Shown here: positions 38,675 through 53,768 of the stretch, in pieces | How the letters are laid out: each line of letters starts with the position of its first letter | Numbering within the stretch: position 1 is the stretch's first letter | Source of the DNA: Paramecium tetraurelia | Lineage: Eukaryota; Ciliophora; Oligohymenophorea; Peniculida; Parameciidae | Length of the DNA stretch: 64,000 nucleotides | NCBI RefSeq assembly: GCF_000165425.1 | Contig: NW_001799641.1 | Span: 377,027 to 441,026, forward strand | Reading direction: 5' to 3' | The notes under the pieces: model-generated | Seen by the model: the letters and a program-made list of their open reading frames with translations, nothing else | Told to the model about the DNA's origin: nothing | Databases searched by the model: none | Position numbers and translations under genes: made by a program

Positions 38675-41600
38675 ATGAGTTAAAAGAGATTGCCTTCGGT
38701 ATTTGAAATATTTATACAAAGGGCAAATAAGATAGACACATTTAAGCAATAAAGAAGTATCAGGAATATGAAAACAGTAAGACGAGTTAGGCTAAACTGA
38801 ATGACATGATCAAGGTGAAATGAAATTTAATTATTAGGGGACTAAAACAATTTAATTATTGCCAAAGCCAGGGGAGTTTGTGACAGTTGCTTCAGACAAG
38901 TAATCGAATTAATAGCCATACATGGATATCCCAATTAAGGATTTATTAGATGGCACTAAAACGTTTACAGAATTGAAACTGCAAAGCATAGAAAGACAAG
39001 CTTAGAGATAGATGAAGAAACCTAGGGAGAAGGATAGATTTGATGAAGGAGTTTTGAGAAGAGATGATTTAAAACCGCCACAAAGTGAATTGGATGAAGT
39101 ATTGATATATGTATTAAAATTAAGTTTGGAGTGGAGCGAGGAGTCTAACCAAAATTTACCTAAAACATCAGAGAAATAATGAAAAATTAGCACAAAGAGA
39201 TGTTGGCTCCTTCTGAATAATTGATTAAAGATCTATAAGAGAAAAGATTGCCTTAGATTTAACATTCCCATTCTCAAAAGATTGTTCGTCCGATTTCAGC
39301 CAATTTTGTTATTAAGGCCTTGAATATTGGAGATGAAAAGTTGGAGAACTCTAAAGGGATACAATAACAGTTGTTTTAGACTAAGAGAAGTTAATTATAA
39401 TCTGCAAAGCCTAGAAATTTGTATGTGCCCCATTTCCCAGAAGAAATTAAACACTTGACAGGATATCAAACTATTAAATTAAAAGCAGATGACTTTATAT
39501 AAACATACACAGAGGAGTATTTGAAGGAAAAGGAGGAAAAAATGTTGAAGAAACACTTTCAAGTTTCTGCTGTTGATCCAAGATTACAATCCCCTTATAT
39601 GAGAGTATTAATATTAATTATAATAGGTCAATCCTAATACAGGGTAGATCATTAGAGAAAAGTAGGATGAATTGGGGGAGTTAGAATTAACAAAACATAG
39701 GGAAAGACTATTTATGGCATAGCCTTTTGAGATGAAACAAATCTTTTTACCTTTAGATTACTATTATATGGAGGACGAGTCAGGTGATGATTTAATCGAA
39801 TAGTATAAGGAGAAAGAAGGAAAGTGCTTTGGATTTTCAAAGTGGTTCGATACAAGTGGAAACTTCACTTGGGAGGAATGCTTAGTTGAAAAGTATATTT
39901 ATGATGCTGACATGTATGAGATAAGGTTTCTAAAATACAATAAGACTAAATAAGTAACTAGAGTGAATCTTAGATTTAAAAGAGAGAGTGAAGCTTATTT
40001 CAAACAACAATTAGAAATAGCAGATTACTATAGAAAAAGAAGTGAAGTGTTTATTAAGTATAATTACATGATAGATAAAATGGATGATCCAACATCATCG
40101 ATCTAGGAAGATTAATTAATGAGAATACAGCTATTTTCAATGGGAATCTACTTTAAATTGGGATCTGTCAGAGATCCTATTGCATTTTATAAATTGGACC
40201 CATCCATTAAGTTTAATTTCAAAAGATATCTGATTCCAAAATAATTAAGTAGAATCGATTAAGGTCCAAAAGAATTGTGTAAGTTGAAGAAATATAGATA
40301 TGATTTATTGGTTGAACTCTCAGAAGAGGTTAAGAAGTAATTTATCAGAGCCAATCATGAAATTTAATTTAAAAGGATGTTGCCCTATCATGAAGAGAAG
40401 AAAGCCATCTTTAAAGGATATTTGCCAGAAGAATTATTTGAACCAAAACATGTAGAACCCAGATTTCCAGTATACGGCATTGGGTAGCAAAAGTTTATTG
40501 AATTGTTTACCTACATGAAGAAGAATCTCCATTAAGCTATTTAAGAGAAAAACAAGGCTTTATAAGATGCCAACATAAATTTGATTAAGTTGGAAGAATA
40601 ACATCTATTTTGTCAAAACTATCTAGAACCTTAAGATCTTCATGAATTGGACAAGGATATGAAATTTAAGATTGCAGATGCCATTAGGGATTTGAAGACT
40701 AGAATGTATGATGTGCATTATTTAATTATGGAAATGATTGAGGTTGAAGTTAAACAATTGAAGGTTATAGAAGAGGAAAGACTTAGATTGATTGTTCTTG
40801 AAGCTGAGAGACTCAAAATTCAAGAACAAGGTTTAATGAGTGAGACACTTAAACTATTACAACAATTTCAAAAGTTGATTAACATCAAGTTTGAACGATC
40901 TGGATTGGAAATGTGGTAAAGGAGCATAGCAAGATTTATCTCATATCTCAAAATTGATGTGGATCCAAATCTACCACCTTTGCAATAAATCTATCAATAT
41001 GCAAAGGATAGAGAATATCGAGTCTTTAATGATAATCTACTTATCAATATAGAGATCAAAGTATAAGGACTTTAATTGGTTCTCGAACCTAATCCTGAAG
41101 AAATTAAGAGATCCTTAAATAATTACGTTTGGTTAGCGATCAAAGAATTGACTACTGTTCCTTGTATGAGAAGTAGAGAAATAGAATCTGCAAGAGAAGA
41201 TATGATCATGCATATCTTTACAGGCATTGATGATGTTGAGATACTTAATAATAAATAACTTGTTCAATAATATTTAGATTAAAACTTTACTCTCTTTAAT
41301 GTATATTTTGAGAAATTAAATGAATTTGAATCTATATTGGATTATGATATTGAGAAGAGATTAAAGAAGGGATCATTTGAAGAATATGCTAAGGAACTAG
41401 ATAAGTTAATAATGATTAGAGAGGATATGTAAAAGTATATGTTTAAGAAAAAATTGAAATTAGGATTTTATTATTTGAATGTAGAACAATATCAATAACT
41501 ATGTGAGGATAGGTTGAGGAAAGCTTCGGATAGTTTGTACGAAAATTTAATTTAAAAGATTACTAAGGAGAACTTAAAGATTGAAGGTGAGATTAAGTAG

Positions 41601-44600
41601 ATGATATAGAAACTAACAGAAGAACCTAAAAATCTTGAGGAGATGGATGCTTTGAGGACCTATGCCAAAGACCAATTGAAAGAAGAATTGGTGATATTGA
41701 GTAAGAAAATAAATAAAGTAATGGAGAAGATGACTCTGATGGAGAAGATGAATTATAAGATAAGTTATTAGAATTTTGAAAAGACTTGGAATATTTATGG
41801 GATGCCATTGAAATTGATGAGGAAACAGGAAAAATGTTTGAAAAGGCTATAGAACAATGAAAAGAAATTCTAAGAAGATTTGATGACACAGTAGGGAGAG
41901 TTGATTGGAGAAATAAATTACATTAGCAAGGAATTGAATGAATTAATCAACGAAGAAGATATTAATTAGATAAACCAGATTGCTAATAGATTTGCTGATT
42001 TGGGGGAGAAGATGGAAAGGGCAATAGAAGAGGCAGAGATAATTAATAGAAGAGAGGCCATATTGAAGTGGAAATTGACCGATTATTAAGAAGTCGATAA
42101 GATCAAGAAACTATTCACTCCTTATTATAAGGTATGGGCCTTGGGTAGAGATTATTACTTCAAAATTCCCCCTGCCTTGAGTGGACCATTAAATAACATA
42201 GACAGAGATTAATTAACTTAGGATGTAACAGAAGCCTGGACTGAGTTATTTAAGTTGGAGAAAACGACATTTAAAATAATCCCTCATATGTATTAGGTTA
42301 CTATGGCTATTAGAAAACTGTATGAAGATTTCAAACCTTATTTACCGTTAATCAATGATTTAAGAAATCCAGCTTTGAAGAAGCAGCATTGGATTAGTTT
42401 AACAGCATTATTAAAATTGGATGATGATCCTAACTTCTCATTAAATACTCTATTGGAGAAGGGAGTGATGGACTTGAAGGAGGAAATAAGGGAAATAAGT
42501 GAAACTGCATCTAAGTAGAGTTCATTTGAAAGATCAATCAATAAGATGAAGAGTGAATGGAAGAATATCAAGTTTGAGTTAATTCAGTTTAGAGATACTG
42601 ACACACACATCTTGAAAAGTGTTGAGCCTATTTTAGACAAATTAGACGAAGATATAACCAAGATGATGAGTATAGCAAGTTCTCCATTTGTGGCATTTTT
42701 ATTACAGGAAGTTAATTCTTGGAAGGCATAATTATTTAGAGCGCAAGAGATGATTGAATTATGGTGTAAAACACAAAAGTCATGGTAGTACTTATAACCA
42801 ATCTTTTATTCTGAAGATATTATTAGAGAAATGCCTAAAGAGGGTAATAAGTATTCAGTGGTTGATAAAATGTGGAGAGCATTAATGTTGGCTACATTCC
42901 AATAGCCCTTAGTGATGGAAGCATGTTTCCAGAATAGAATGAAGGAGAACTTTGTATTTATGATCGAACAGTTGGATTAAGTTATTAAAAGCTTGAATGA
43001 TTTTTTGAATAAGAAGAGAACAGCATTTCCAAGGTTCTTCTTCTTGTCTAACGAGGAACTTCTATAGATATTAGCTTAGGCAAGAGAACCAAGAGCTGTG
43101 CAAAGACATTTATAGAAATGTTTTGAGGGGATAAATGAAATTACATTTTAGGATAATATGTTGATAACTCATATGATTAGTAGTACTTAGGAAATAATAA
43201 AGTTGATTACTGATGTAAATCCATTAAATACAGAACAAGCAGTAAGAGGAGTTGAGGATTGGTTATATGAAGTTTAATAGTCTATGAAATTAACAATTAA
43301 AACTTTGATTCCTTAGGGTGTTCAAATAGTTTCGGCAAATACATTAGATAAATCCATAGTCTAGATTCCTGCTTAATTGTGTGTATTGGCTCATGAGATC
43401 ATATTTACTAATATGGTTACTTAATTTATTTCTGATTACGAGAAGGATGCCACTTCTATTGACAAATGCATTCAGTAAGCTAACAAAGTATTGATGAGTA
43501 CAGTTTAATTATTGCATCATGAAATAGCAAATGAAAATCATTTACAAGCATTAGGTGTGCTGATAGTTTTATAAGTTAAATAAAAGGATATCACATAGGA
43601 ATTAAAAAGCAAGAATGTGAGAAGAGTGGATGATTTTGAGTGGATGTCATAAATGAGATATTACTTAGAGAAAGATGTAATTGTCAAAATGCTTCATACC
43701 TAAAGAGTTTATGGTTATGAATATTTGGGTAATCAATCAAGGTTGGTTATCACACCATTGACTGATAGATGCTATAGAACATTGATGGCAGCATTGCATA
43801 TGAACTTAGGTGGTGCTCCTGAAGGTCCAGCAGGTACAGGAAAGACTGAAACCACAAAAGATTTAGCTAAAGCAATGGCCAAACATTGTGTGGTGTTCAA
43901 TTGTTCAGATTCATTAGATTATTTAGCTATGGGTAAGTTCTTTAAGGGATTGGTGAGTTGTGGTTCATGGGCATGTTTTGATGAGTTCAATAGAATAGAA
44001 TTAGAAGTCCTTTCAGTTATAGCTCAATAAATACTGGTGATTTAGACAGCAATAGTCAGGGATAATTCGTAGAGGGTTCCTTCTAGAGTGTTCTAATTTG
44101 AAGGGTAGTAATTGACATTGGATTCAACCTGTGCTATTTTTATTACTATGAATCCTGGATATCAAGGAAGAAGTGAATTACCAGATAACTTAAAAGCCTT
44201 ATTCAGAAGTGTTGCTATGATGATTCCAAATTATGCTATGATTACAGAAATCTCTTTGTATTCCTATGGGTTCACAGAAGCCAGGGAGTTAAGTATTAAA
44301 ATTACAACATCTTTGAAATTGGCCTCTGAATAATTATCTACTCAGTCTCATTATGATTTCGGTATGAGAGCAGTTAAGTCAATTATTTTGGCTGCAGGTA
44401 GGTTAAAGAGAGAAACAAACACCAGCGATGAAATCATAGTATTGAGAGCTATTGAGGATTGTAATTTGCCAAAATTCACTTAAAAAGATGTTCCATTATT
44501 CAAAGCAATCATCTCAGATTTATTCCCAGGTGTTGAGCCAGAGGAGAGAGAATACGGGGAATTGGGTAAATTGATTATGCAATAAATTGAATCCATGAGT

Positions 44601-47600
44601 CTTACCTATAATGATAGATTTTACACCAAGATTATTTAATTGTACGAAACTGTAAATGTAAGACATGGTTTAATGGTTGTTGGTGGTACAATATCTGGAA
44701 AAACAACAATAATTAATATATTATCCAAAAGTTTGCAATCTCATATTTATGGATTGAATCCTAAATCAATAACTTCAAAATTATTGTATGGAGATGTCGA
44801 TATGGCAACTAATGAATGGTAGGATGGAATTACTGCAGTGATCTTTAGAGAATGTATTGAGAAGGAAGGTAAGAATTGGGTGTTGTTTGATGGTCCTGTA
44901 GATGCATTATGGATTGAAAACATGAATACAGTATTAGATGATAACAAGAAGCTCTGTTTGACAAATGGTGAAACAATTAAATTAACAGAGCAGATGAGAA
45001 TTATCTTCGAGGTTGAGGATTTAGCTGAGGCATCTCCTGCCACAGTTAGTCGTTGTGGTATGGTATATTTGGAACCTTAAGAAATTGGATGGTAGTCATT
45101 AATATAGGTGTGGAAAAGCCTTTTGACTCCTAATTTCTAGGAACCCTAATATATAGAATTGTTCCATTCCCTATATTAATAATTGGAAGACGTCTTTGAG
45201 GAAATAAAATATAGGTAATTGATTTACACTGCATCGTAAGAATTGCTGGCTTCTAGTTGTTTAAAATTATTTTTTGCTTTTCTGTTGAAGAACAAGACTA
45301 AGGATTAGTTGTTGTAGGATATTGAAATGGAAAACCTTAAAGAGATCCAGATTAAGAGCATTGCAAATGGAAGGTAAGGAAATCAGCAATGTAAAGAAGA
45401 TCAGATAGTTGAATGATAAAGAGAAATTTGAAGTGATAAGTTTCTTCTTCCTTTCAGTTGTATGGACAATTGGAACTTTGTTGGATGGAAATCATAGAAA
45501 ATAATTCAATCAATTGATTCGATAGAAGCTGGAATCAAATTTAGAGGCAAATCAATAACCACCAAAAGAGTTATCAGTGTTTGAGATATACTTCGATATT
45601 GATAAAAAAAATTGGTTGATGTGGAATCAAAAATTAGATTTCCATATTCCCAAAGGCACAGCTTTTCATGAAATCTATGTGCCAACAGCAGAATCGGCAA
45701 GTGTATAAGGTTTATTAAGAATCTTTTTGAATAAACAATTGCCAGTGTTATTATATGGTCGAACTGGAACTGGGAAAACGATGTTGATAAAGAAAGTGTT
45801 GTTAGATGAATTGGATTAAAGCAAATTCATTCCTACAATAACTGCATTTTCAGCAACTACTAATAGTGGATAAGTGTAGGACATTTTGGAATCGAAGTTG
45901 GAAAAGTAAAAAAGAAGAAAAGGTATTTATGGACCTGAAATTGGTAAATGCAATATAATCTTCATTGATGATTTGAATATGCCTTAGAAGGAGTAGTTTG
46001 GAGCACAACCACCACTTGAATTAATTAGACAATGGTTTATTTAATCAGGATGGTATGATAAGAAGTCCTTGGAATTCAAGACCATTATGGATATTTAGTT
46101 TTGTGCAGCCATGGGATTCGGAAGACCTAATATACCTTAAAGGTTGGTTCGACATTTTAATATGATTTATGTGTTGTCTTCCTCAGATGATGCAATGAAA
46201 TACATTTTGTCCAAATTTTTTGAATATGGATTTGATGAGTACGTAGACAAAGTGAAGTTTGTTTCAAAATAATTGCCAAGTTTATGCTTGAGAGTGTATA
46301 AGGAAGTGAGTTAAAGATTTCTACCATTGCCTTCAAGATCTCATTACTTATTCAACTTAAGAGATTTAATCAAAGTCGTTAGAGGATTATTGATGGTACC
46401 TAGTAACAAATATGATGCGACTGGAGATGCCAAATAAAAACTATTGAAATTATGGGCTCATGAGAACATGAGAGTATTCTAGGATAGATTAGTGGATGAG
46501 AAGGATCATAAATAATTTGAATAGATTTTAGTAGAGATCTTGGATGAAGATTGTGCTTTGAAATACTCCGATATTGTCGGATAATCATGTAGATATGGAA
46601 ATTGGTTAGAACCTCATACTCTTTATAAAATATATGTTGAACTAGATGATAATAACAAAGTTATGGAGGTTTTAAATGAGTACATTGGTGAATTCAATGA
46701 CTTTTATCCTAAGTTGAAATTGAACATAGTATTGTTTGAAGATGCCATAGAATTTATCTGTAAAATCAATCGTATAATCAGTCAACCCTTTGGAAATGCT
46801 TTGTTGATAGGGTTGGGAGGAACTGGATGCAGAACTCTATCAAGATTGAGTGCTTTTATGTAGGATTTCAAGATAGGAGAATTAGATTTCGATAAAGACT
46901 TGCTAGAGTGGTATGAATTTTGGAGAGAGATGTTCAAGAATCTATCATTAAAAAATGACAAAAGCATTTTCCTATTATCAGATCAATAAATAGTGACTGA
47001 AATAGTACTGGAGGATATCAACAACATTTTGAATATTGGGGAAATCATTAATCTTTATAATTACGATGACAAAGAGAATCTATTAAGTGACTTCAAAGAG
47101 AATTTATAAAAGGATCGAGAAACCAGAATCCAAGGGAACATCAGTATGTTATAGTTATGGGAATTGTTTGTTAAACAATGTAAAGCCAATCTGCATTTAA
47201 TTATTTACTTGAGTCCAGTTGGAGATAAATTAAAAACAAGACTTAGAAATTTCCCATCTCTTGTTTCATGTACTTCTATTTTATGGATGGAAAGCTGGTC
47301 CCAATAAGCATTGCAACAAGTGGCAGAACATTTGCTACCAGAATCTAGCATTGCTCAAGCTTGTGTTGGAATCCATCATGCTGTTGAATCCATGACTGAA
47401 GTATATTTAAAAAGAACGGGCTATCATTACTATGTCACACCCTTATCTTATATCCAATTACTGAATAGTTTCTAATCCATGTATAATCAATACTCAAATT
47501 CTATCCAATAGAAGAGAGACACATACATCAACGGAGTTAAGATGTTGGATGAGTGTGGATTGGTTGTGGATAAGATGAAGGAAGAACTTGAAGCCTTGTA

Positions 47601-50600
47601 ACCTATTTTGGTTCAGAAAACTCATGAGACTGATTTAATCATGAAGAAAGTCGAGTAGGAAACTGCCATTGCAGAAGATCAAAGAATGAAGGTAAAGGAG
47701 GATGAAATTGAAACTTCCAAGAAGGCAGAAATAGCACAAAATATATCGAATCAGTGTTAGGAGAGATTGAGTGAAGCAGAACCTCAATTAGAAGCTGCAA
47801 TCAAAGCTCTTAAGACACTTAAAATATCCGATTTTGTTGAAATGAAAGCATTGAAAAACCCTCCCAAACCTATCAGATTGACTATGGATTCTGTTTGTAT
47901 CATGTTAGAGAGGAAACCTAAGAAGGCACCTGATGGAGGTGAAGACTATTGGGAGGAAGCTGGCAAAGTGTTAAGTGATCCTGGGAAGTTTATTAAGATG
48001 CTTGAAAAGTACAATAGAAACAACATTCCAGAGAAAGTCATTACTAAAATGACTTAGTTCTTAGATAAAAATAAACAATTCCAACCGGCTCTTATCTCTA
48101 AGGCAAGTTAAGCTGCTGAAGGACTATGTTTATGGGTTTTGGCTATCTATAAGTTCCATTTTGTTTATAAGGAAATCACTCCATTGAGAGAAGAATTCGA
48201 CAAAGCTTAGTAATCTTTAAAAGTGGCCTAAAATGAACTTGCTGCCAAACAGTAGTTATTGCATGAGGTTGAAGAAAAATGTCAAGAATTAAGAGAAACC
48301 TTTGAGAATGAAAATTTCTAAAAGTAAAAGCTTAAGGCATAGATCCAAGATTGTGAAGTCAAATTAAAAAGAGCATTAGAATTGACTAGCGGTTTGGCTG
48401 GAGAAAAAAATAGATGGAAAGAAGAATCCATTAAATTGTCAAATAATATCAAGTCGCTTTTAGGAGATATGTTATTATCTGTTGGATATTTATCATATAT
48501 GGGAGCATTTACCATCTCCTTTAGAAAAACAATCTTAAATAAATGGCAATAGATTATCAAGGAGTAGAATGTGCCCATTTCAGAATCTTACTCTTTACTT
48601 GATTGTCTAAGTACACAATTTGAATTGCAAGAATGGATACTTTGTGGTCTACCTTTGGATGATTTCAGTAAAGAAAATGCCATTATCATGTAAAAGGCTG
48701 ATAGTTATCCCTTAATCATAGATCCTCAAGGGTAAGCGAATAAATTCATTCAGAGAAAAGAGAAGAAAGTAAATGAGCAAAACTTTAAAGTTGCTAAATA
48801 GGATAGATACTTAGGAAATATCTTAGAAACAGCAGTTAGAGATGGCCAAATATTATTGATTTAAGGCATCGAATAATAATTGGATCAAATCCTGGATCCA
48901 GTGTTAAGTAAACAATATTAGATAGCAAATGGCAAACCTATGTTAAGTATAGGCGGGAATCAAGTTTATGTCCATCCTGGATTTAGATTATACCTGGTGA
49001 CTTCATTATCAAATCCACACTATACTCCATCTATTTTGACAAAAGTTACTTTGATTAACTTTACTATTACTTAGGAGGCCTTAAAAGATCAAATGACATC
49101 AATATTAGTCAGAGAGGAAGATGCCTAATTGGAAGATGAGAAGATTAGAATAATGAACGATAACAACTATTACAAATAAAAAATGAAATAGATAGAATCT
49201 CAGATTCTAGAGATGTTATCGAAGACTGAAGGTTCATAAATGTTAGAAGATGAAGCATTAATTTTATAATTACAATAATCGAAGATATTATCTGAAGAAA
49301 TCACATTAAGATTGAAAGAAGCAAAATAAACAGAAGATCGCATTAATCAGAATAGATTGCATTATGATCTTTTGTCTACATTCGCATCTCATACGTATTT
49401 CAGTATACTGAAACTCAACTATTTAGATCCAATGTATGTATTCTCATTAGAATTCTATTAAAGAATATTTAAGAAGGCAATAAGGATAGCAGAAAAACCC
49501 CATTAGAAAAATATCAAATAGAGAATTGTGTTTATAACTGAGTCATTAAAAAGAGTTGTCTTTTAAGAGATCAGCAGATCCATATTTGTGAAACACAAGA
49601 ATCTGTTCTCATTCATGTTATTGATAACATGGTACAATAGCAACAATCTCATAACTAATAATGAATTACAATTTCTATTGACAGGATCAGTCTTGAATGG
49701 AGAAAGATTTAATATTGAAAATCCAGATCCATCGATCTTCACTTAGAATTAATGGGAAATGCTAAACAATTTACATTCCATCATTCCGGGATTATAAATT
49801 GCTAATAGCCAATCAATGATCTCATATTTAGATGATCCATAAAAGAATCAAATACCTGAATAAATCAAACATCTATCAACCTTTTAAAGACTATTGCTGA
49901 TTAGAGCAGCAAGACCACAATATTTTGGTTATTATATGAGAGAATTAATAGCTGAAGATTTGGGACAGTATTTCACTTAAAATCTTCTGTTTGGTTTATA
50001 AGAGAGTTTTGAAGATAGTAATACTACTATACCATTGATATTTGTTTTATAGCCTGGTGATGATCCTTAAGAAGAAGTTAAGAAGTTCAGTTTTGAGAGA
50101 GGAAAGGTTTTGACTTTTGTATCTTTGGGTAAAGGACAGGGAGAGAATGCAACCAATTTGATTATGGAATCTTTGGCTTTGGGTTAATGGGTCATATTAT
50201 AAAATTGTCATTTAGCAATTAGTTGGTTGCCACAATTGGATAACCTATTATAAAATATCAATAGTGAATTACTTAAGAAGGAGAAGGACAAGCTTATGAA
50301 AATCAACACAGAATTTAGATTGTGGATGACTACTATGAGCACTCCCTCATTTCCATAGTAATTATTGATGGACGCTGTCAAAATGACCAAAGATCCCCCT
50401 AAAGGAGTCAAGGATAATATCTAACAGATCTATTTGAATTAGAATAGTTCAAAGAATGAGAAGAAATTCTACGAGAGTTGTGGGGAGAAAACATAGGAGT
50501 TCAAGTAATTTTATCTAGCGTTGTGCTATTTCCATGCAATTGTCAGAGAAAGAAGAAGATATGGACCTGTAGGGTGGAATATTACTTATGATTTTAATGA

Positions 50601-51892
50601 TTCGGATTTTAGAATATCCATTCGCTAACTGAAATAAATGCTTATGGATTATTAAGAGATCCCATTCACAGCATTAATTTATCTAACTGGTGAATGCTAT
50701 TATGGTGGTAAGGTCACTGATGACTGGGATAGAAGATGTTTGAGAGTTCTATTAACTACATTCTATAGGATGGATATCTTTTATGAAAATTATAAATTCA
50801 GTCCTATCCAAGAATATTGCATACCAGATGCTCAACAATTAAATACCTTAGAATAAGCTATTGATTTTATTAATCTATTACCTGAGACCTCGTCTCCAGA
50901 GTTGTTTGGTTTGCATCCAAATGCATCCATCACTCAAGCCTAATTGGAAACTAAGCACATTTTAAATTGTCTTCTAGATGTTGGATTGGTCGAATAAGGA
51001 GCGGAAGAGAACATAGATAAAAATAAATTATTATTAGACAAGGCTGAAAGTCTACTCATCCTAATTCCTAAGCAATTTGATATCAATGTGGTCTAAGAGA
51101 AATTCAAAATTGACTATTATGAAAGCATGAATACTGTCTTATTGTAAGAGGTATTGAGATACAACAACCTATTGAACATTCTATAAAAATCATTGCAGGA
51201 TTTGATTAAAGCTGCTTAAGGTTTGATTGTGATGAGTTAACAATTAGAAAGGATGGGAGAATGTTTACTCAACAATATCTTACCAGAATTATGGAAATAG
51301 AAATCTTATCCGTCCTTGAAGAGTTTGAACAATTATCTTTAGGATTTGCAATTAAGAGTGGAGATGTTTAACAAATGGATATAATTTGGAACTCCAACTA
51401 TCTTTTGGTTGCCTGGATTCTATTTCACCTAATCCTTCTTCACAGGAGTCTTGTAAAATCATGCTAGAAAACATAGAATACCTATAGATTAATTGAAATT
51501 TGACTTTTAGATTGACGTTAAAGAAGAAGAGGGAATTATAATTGATGGATTATACTTAGAAAGTGGTAAATGGAATTAAGAAGAATAAGTGATAGATGAA
51601 CCTGTTAATGGAGTCATCTATTAAAATTTCCCTAAGGTATACTTTATAATAATATATTAGATCTAACTCTTACCAAAATAAAACTTCATTGAAAATCAAG
51701 AAGATTACATTTGTCCAGTCTATAAGACTCTAGATAGAAGAGGTACCCTGTCAACAACAGGTCATTCTACTAATTTCGTAATATTATTTCTTTATCATTT
51801 TTTAGATTATTTCCATTCCTATTAAAACTTAATTAAGTGTCAGCCATTGGGTAAAGAGAGGAACTGCTCTAGTAACATAATTAAATGAATGA
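38675..51892 (+). CDS. Axonemal inner-arm dynein heavy chain (DNAH3/7/12-like)
   Basis: 4346 residues after seven introns (38699-38721, 38815-38837, 39099-39124, 39605-39626, 45374-45404, 51637-51660, 51778-51805), unusually few for 13 kb. The N-terminal tail ([27 protein letters not shown]) leads to the linker, then six AAA modules: AAA1 [10 protein letters not shown] near residue 1684, AAA2 [10 protein letters not shown] near 1971, AAA3 [10 protein letters not shown] near 2320, AAA4 [10 protein letters not shown] near 2670. Stalk and microtubule-binding region follow, then the C-terminal cap ending [20 protein letters not shown] and [18 protein letters not shown]1 has an intact P-loop, so it is likely an active motor of the axoneme. 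The inner-arm single-headed class is by overall resemblance to DNAH3/7/12. Confidence 0.93.
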
Positions 51893-51997
51893 AAATTATA
51901 ATATATTTAAATGTATAAATTCTTATAATTAATTTGAAAAGACACAGAAAATACAAAAAATTTCGTACTTTGTCTCCAAGGTTAAATCACAAGTTCA

Positions 51998-52654
51998 ATG
52001 TAAAATTCAAATAAACTCCCTAGGACTTATAAACTTTATAAAGCCTTGAAGAAATCGAAGCCTGAAAATTCAAAAGCAATGGCTTTGATTATTAATTCAA
52101 GAGGAGTAAGTCTTTCTCATGCTTATTAATAAAAAGAAAGTTTAATTTAATTAGAAATCGATACAAAAATCCTTTGTAAACATTTGCAGAAGATTATGCT
52201 TTGTATGGAGCATTTTATTTGTTTTGTATGTGAGATAAAATATTTTGAAATAAAACTTCAATTTTTGGAGATGTGGGAATATAAATTCAAACCTTGAACA
52301 TCCTCAAATTATTGGAGCATTACAAATTGGAAGTTCTTACTAGCGAGAATCATTCCAAAGATATATTAGAAAATGTTAGCGCTTAGTAGAATTAATATTT
52401 GCTAATACAAATCAGAGAAATGCTTGGATATAGATAAAATACAGAGTCAAGTTTAAATGGATCTATTTATAATGGATAATAATTATTTGAAGAATATAAG
52501 CAAGGATTAGTATATGATTGTTAGATTCAGTGATGGCATAGGACAATATCAAAGCATTTTAGCTAAGGAATTTCATTAAAATAAATTAGAAAATGCAACT
52601 TAAAAAACTTAGAGAGAAAAAATGAAAGAGTTCTTTAAAAGTAAGTTAGATTGA
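51998..52654 (+). CDS. Unrecognised protein, one long intron inferred
   Basis: One frame runs from ATG 51998 to TGA 52652 with a single internal TGA near 52296. A 45-nt GT...AG segment around it keeps the frame and joins FLEI to ITNWKFLLARIIPKIYQ. The product (~200 residues) begins MQNSNKLPRTYKLYKALKKS, has a helical centre (SLIQLEIDTKILCKHLQK) and ends REKMKEFFKSKLD. Helical-bundle look; no family assigned. Confidence 0.5.
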
Positions 52655-52718
52655 GTGATATTATATTGCAGAGTAATTATGATTCTTGTATTATAATAAA
52701 TTTAGTAATTATTATATT

Positions 52719-53604
52719 ATGCAATATCAATTTCCTATGGAATTAGCTGTTAACAAAGATTGTAGAAAAACATAAAGTGCCAATAAATGTAGAGGGGGGG
52801 AATCGCCAAACAAATTGTACTAAAACTTTACTCATAAAAATTCAAGTCAGCCAAAAGTTGTGAATCTCTTTCGAAGTTTGATTTTGACATTCATATTTAT
52901 AGATCAGCCTAATCGATATAATCAATATTTGCAGACCTCAATAGATGTTCACGAAATAAACAAGTCTAAAAAATCGGTGACTTCTCATCAAAGAGTTAAG
53001 ACGGAGATCGACAAGCCAAATGACTTTAATAAAAGATTCTATCCGAATGAGATCCAAATGTTTTTAAGTAGAATTTCAGGTTTATAGGATAGATAAGGTG
53101 GAGATTTAAAAGAACAAGTTCAATGTGTTGAATAAGACTGCCCTCAATAAGGGCAATCGATTGTAGGCAGTTAAAGTTAATCAAGGAAGGTTTCTTCTCT
53201 ATAATATATATAGTTTATAGAGAAATCTACGATTGCAATCATTCCAAGTAAATTAGTTAACCAGATCTCTAAGATCAAATCCTGAGAAAGACCAATAATT
53301 ATTTAAGTAAAAATGATATCAAATATCAGAAAATAATCGTAATGGGCAGTCGACTCCGAATAATGTCGATGAGAACCCTCAATTCAACTACTTCCAACAC
53401 AAAATAGAGTACAGAAATAGAAGAAGCAATTTCACACAGTCCGATGATGTAACTCCGATACGACGATCAGTATTTCAATAGATTCAAGATTATAGTGATA
53501 CTAAACTGGAGTATAGACAGCATATTTAAGTTATAGTTAAATCAATGTAGCGAAGGAGGAGGAGATAATGCAGTTCTCTTTTGGTATGCAATATAACAAA
53601 CTGA
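52719..53604 (+). CDS. Unrecognised Gln/Ser/Lys-rich protein, 3' half unresolved
   Basis: Starts MQYQFPMELAVNKDCRKTQ; a 27-nt intron near 52877 joins VNLFR to QPNRYNQYLQTSIDVHEIN. Further coding-like segments are FYPNEIQMFLSRIS, RNLRLQSFQVNQLT and NGQSTPNNVDENPQFNYFQ, ending at TGA 53602. To link the last two a TGA at 53314 must be spliced out, and the available intron leaves the frame one base off in an A run. Base composition is a little richer in G than its surroundings. Probably a disordered protein. Confidence 0.45.
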
Positions 53605-53768
53605 GAGCTTTGAAAAGGTTTCCAAAGGATATATTTTATGGCGATGTTCGAAGGGCAAAGAAAAATTTATCTATGTAATGATAATTTATCCATATCTTTA
53701 TATATGATCAGAATTATTTATGAAAACTTAAGTGAATATATTTATAGTTAAAATTTCCCTTGATTAAA

